Source: Microcaldota archaeon (lineage in GTDB: Archaea; Micrarchaeota; Micrarchaeia; Burarchaeales; JAKAKT01). Taken from it: a stretch of 7,683 nucleotides of DNA. The first letter of the stretch is position 1; each line of letters opens with the position of its first letter. This document shows, in pieces, positions 5,413-7,683 of the stretch. The position numbers were made by a program, and so were the translations under genes. The stretch lies in assembly GCA_026396425.1 (NCBI GenBank), contig JAPLWU010000095.1, positions 1 to 7,683 on the forward strand. Reading direction: 5' to 3'. The notes under the pieces are model-generated. The model was given only the letters and a program-made list of their open reading frames with translations. It was not told where the DNA came from and did not search any database.

Positions 5413-7683
5413 ATGGAAGAAGACAGGATATGGCACAGGATGAGCCCCGAGGAGGCGGCCAGGACGCTCAAGTCCTCGGAAAAGGACGGGCTGGCTGAGC
5501 ACGAGGCGGATGCGAGAATTGCCCAATACGGGCCCAACGCGCTCGAGGCCAAAGGCACTGATTATTTCGGGCTCCTTGTGAGGCAGTTCAAGAGCATCCT
5601 GCTCTGGGTGCTCCTGCTCGCAGCCGCGCTTTCCGAATTCGTGGGCGAATACGCGAACGGCAGGGTGATACTCGCCATAGTCGCAATCATCGTCGCGATA
5701 GGGTTCTTCCAGGAGTACAAGGCCGACAGGGCGGTTGATGCGCTGAGGAAGATGCTGGCCAGGCAGGTGACCGTGGTCAGGGGCGGGAAGAGGAAATCAA
5801 TAGACGTGAAAGAACTCGTTCCGGGCGACCTCATAACGCTCGAGAGCGGGGACAAGGTGCCAGCGGACGCGAAAATAGTCTGGATTAACGGGCTGCGGGT
5901 GGATGAGTCAACGCTCACGGGCGAATCGCACGCGGTTGAGAAGAAGAACGGCGAGGTGCTTTTCGCAGGGACGCACGTGGTCTACGGGAGGTGCAGCGCC
6001 CTCGTCTTCGCGACCGGCATGACGACCAGGCTCGGCCACATAGCGCAGATGGTGCAGGTCAGGGACGAGCCGGTCCCGCTCCAGACCATGACCAACGAGC
6101 TCACCGCGATAGTCGGGATAGCCGTGGGGCTCATCAGCCTCCTCACCCTCGCAGTCGGGCTCGTGGCTGGCTACAAACTGGTGGACATGGTGATATTGGC
6201 GATAGCCGTTGGCGTGGCTGGAATACCCGAGGCCCTTCCGCTCACCGTGACCATAGCGCTCGCGGTCGGGATGAAGAAGATGGCCGAAAACAAGGCCATA
6301 CCAAAGAGCATGATGGCAGTGGAGACGCTTGGCTCGGTCACGACCATCTGCTCGGACAAGACCGGGACGATAACAAGGAACCAGATGACCGCGTCGAAGG
6401 TATACTGCGAGGGGAAGTTCTTCGAGATTGGCGGCGAGGGCTACGACGTGAAGGGAGGGTTCTCGCACAAGGGGAAGGCCATCGAGATAAAACCCGGAAG
6501 CGGCCTCTGGCTGATGCTGGAGGGCGGCGCGCTCTGCAACAACGCGGAAATCGAGGAGAAGGAGGGGCAGTGGGAGGTCAAGGGAACCCCGACCGAGGGC
6601 GCGCTCCTCGTGGCGGCGGCCAAGGCGGGCATATGGAAGGACGAGGCGGAGAAGAGGTGCAGGCGCGTTTTCGAGATTCCCTTCAGCTCTGAGAACAAGT
6701 ACATGGCGACCGTGCACGAGTGCGGCGGGAAAAAGCTGATGTACGTGAAAGGCGCGCCCGAGCGCGTGCTCTCCATGTGCGACTGGGTTTACGATAACGG
6801 GGAGCTCAAGGAGTTCAAGTGCGCGGAGTCCGAGGAGATAAACAGGGCGGACAAGGAGATGGCCCTCGGCTCCATGAGGATAATCGCGGTGGCCTACAAG
6901 GAGACAGGTGAAGAAGCTCAGCCGAAATTGGAGGGGCTCGTTTTCCTGGGGCTTGCCGGAATGTACGACCCGCCGAGGGAGGAGGTCGTCGAGGCGGTGA
7001 GGACCTGCAAGAAAGCGGGGATACGCGTGATAATGATAACTGGCGACCACAAGCACACTGCGCTCGCGGTCGCAAAGGAGATTGGGCTTCCCGAAAGCGA
7101 GATAGTGCTGACCGGCGAGGACCTGGACGCCATGAGCGACGAGGAACTCGACACGGTCGTCAACGACGTCTTCGTATACGCGAGGACGAGGCCCGAGCAG
7201 AAGCTGAGAATCGTGAATTCGCTCAAGCGCATGGGGCACGTGGTGGCAATGACCGGCGACGGGGTGAACGACGCGCCCGCGCTCAGGTCGGCCCACGTCG
7301 GGGTTGCGATGGGGATATCCGGAACGGACGTAAGCATTGAAGCGGCGGACATCGTCCTGTCGGACGACAACATGGCGACCATACTCGAGGGGATAAAGGG
7401 CGGGAGGGGAACGTTCGAGAACATAAGGAAATTCACGACTTTCCACATATCCTGCAACGCGGCCGAGGTCTCGATAACGCTTTTCGCCCTGATACTCCTG
7501 CCGCTGTTCGGCTTCGGCGTCGTGCTGCCCCTTCTGCCGCTCCAGATACTGCTCCTCAACATAATGATAGACGAGTTCCCGGCCGTTGCCCTCGGGATAG
7601 ACCCGATAGGCAAGGACGTCATGAACAGGAAGCCCCTCGGCAAGAACGAGCCGCTGCTCCACAAGAACCACTGGGCCACGGTG
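5413..7683 (+). CDS. P2-type cation-transporting ATPase, probably Ca2+ (3' partial)
   Basis: Membrane pump that uses ATP, through an aspartyl-phosphate, to move cations across the cytoplasmic membrane. The 757 codons in view read without a stop; the last helices (about M7-M10) lie beyond the window. An N-terminal cation-ATPase segment precedes M1-M2 (about 60-103). Next come the actuator motif TGES (169-172), M3-M4 with GIPEALP (270-276), the phosphorylation motif CSDKTGT (Asp315), nucleotide-domain PFSSENK (423-429) and KGAPE (446-450), TGDH (543-546), and the hinge TGDGVNDAP (614-622). Compared with SERCA, the M4 Glu (273), M5 Asn682 and Glu685, and M6 Asn716 and Asp720 are kept, but the M6 Thr is Ile719. 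This favours Ca2+ or Ca2+/Mn2+ over Na+/K+ or H+; substrate is inferred. The ATG is the first after an in-frame TGA at 5404. Confidence 0.93.
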   Translation, partial: MEEDRIWHRMSPEEAARTLKSSEKDGLAEHEADARIAQYGPNALEAKGTDYFGLLVRQFKSILLWVLLLAAALSEFVGEYANGRVILAIVAIIVAIGFFQEYKADRAVDALRKMLARQVTVVRGGKRKSIDVKELVPGDLITLESGDKVPADAKIVWINGLRVDESTLTGESHAVEKKNGEVLFAGTHVVYGRCSALVFATGMTTRLGHIAQMVQVRDEPVPLQTMTNELTAIVGIAVGLISLLTLAVGLVAGYKLVDMVILAIAVGVAGIPEALPLTVTIALAVGMKKMAENKAIPKSMMAVETLGSVTTICSDKTGTITRNQMTASKVYCEGKFFEIGGEGYDVKGGFSHKGKAIEIKPGSGLWLMLEGGALCNNAEIEEKEGQWEVKGTPTEGALLVAAAKAGIWKDEAEKRCRRVFEIPFSSENKYMATVHECGGKKLMYVKGAPERVLSMCDWVYDNGELKEFKCAESEEINRADKEMALGSMRIIAVAYKETGEEAQPKLEGLVFLGLAGMYDPPREEVVEAVRTCKKAGIRVIMITGDHKHTALAVAKEIGLPESEIVLTGEDLDAMSDEELDTVVNDVFVYARTRPEQKLRIVNSLKRMGHVVAMTGDGVNDAPALRSAHVGVAMGISGTDVSIEAADIVLSDDNMATILEGIKGGRGTFENIRKFTTFHISCNAAEVSITLFALILLPLFGFGVVLPLLPLQILLLNIMIDEFPAVALGIDPIGKDVMNRKPLGKNEPLLHKNHWATV

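Noticed and set aside
5908..7671. A 587-codon open frame on the minus strand opposite the cation ATPase
   Set aside because: Its product is rich in Arg, His, Leu and Val with no domain sense. The plus strand carries an uninterrupted P-type ATPase with every motif, so this is a shadow of GC-rich codon usage.
6918..7679. Long minus-strand frame opposite the ATPase C-terminal part, rich in Ser, Thr and Pro
   Set aside because: Antisense composition artefact of the same gene; no motif and no promoter or Shine-Dalgarno.

Overview
The window is densely coding and looks archaeal. Arginine is mostly AGG/AGA and isoleucine is often ATA in the GC-rich flanks. Several genes have a TATA-like element about 26 bp upstream of the start codon and no Shine-Dalgarno, the geometry of archaeal leaderless transcripts. 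Fumarase is the split two-subunit Fe-S type. The lineage cannot be fixed from the sequence alone. No RNA gene, CRISPR array or transposase is visible, and no gap between genes exceeds 100 bp.

Left flank (1-2131, + strand): the 3' two thirds of a glutamate dehydrogenase gene, then the alpha and beta subunits of a class I fumarate hydratase. The three genes are joined by two identical GTGA stop/start overlaps and form one operon. Glutamate dehydrogenase links glutamate and 2-oxoglutarate; fumarase links fumarate and malate. The set points to amino-acid and C4-dicarboxylate metabolism.

Middle (about 2132-5412): a lower-GC block. It holds a predicted five-helix membrane protein of unknown function (+), then, on the minus strand, a complete type II restriction-modification pair: an MvaI/BcnI-family endonuclease and an amino-methyltransferase with a TSPPY motif, most likely N4-cytosine. 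A small winged-helix regulator diverges from the methyltransferase. The 98-bp space between them carries two divergent TATA-like elements flanking a tandem 11-bp direct repeat, a candidate operator. The endonuclease appears to have its own TATA box. The layout recalls restriction systems with a controller protein, but with an archaeal-type winged-helix regulator; this functional link is inference.

Right flank (5413 to the end, + strand): high GC returns with a P2-type cation-transporting (probably Ca2+) ATPase, still open at the window edge. The first 757 codons read without interruption and contain all cytoplasmic catalytic motifs and predicted helices M1-M6.
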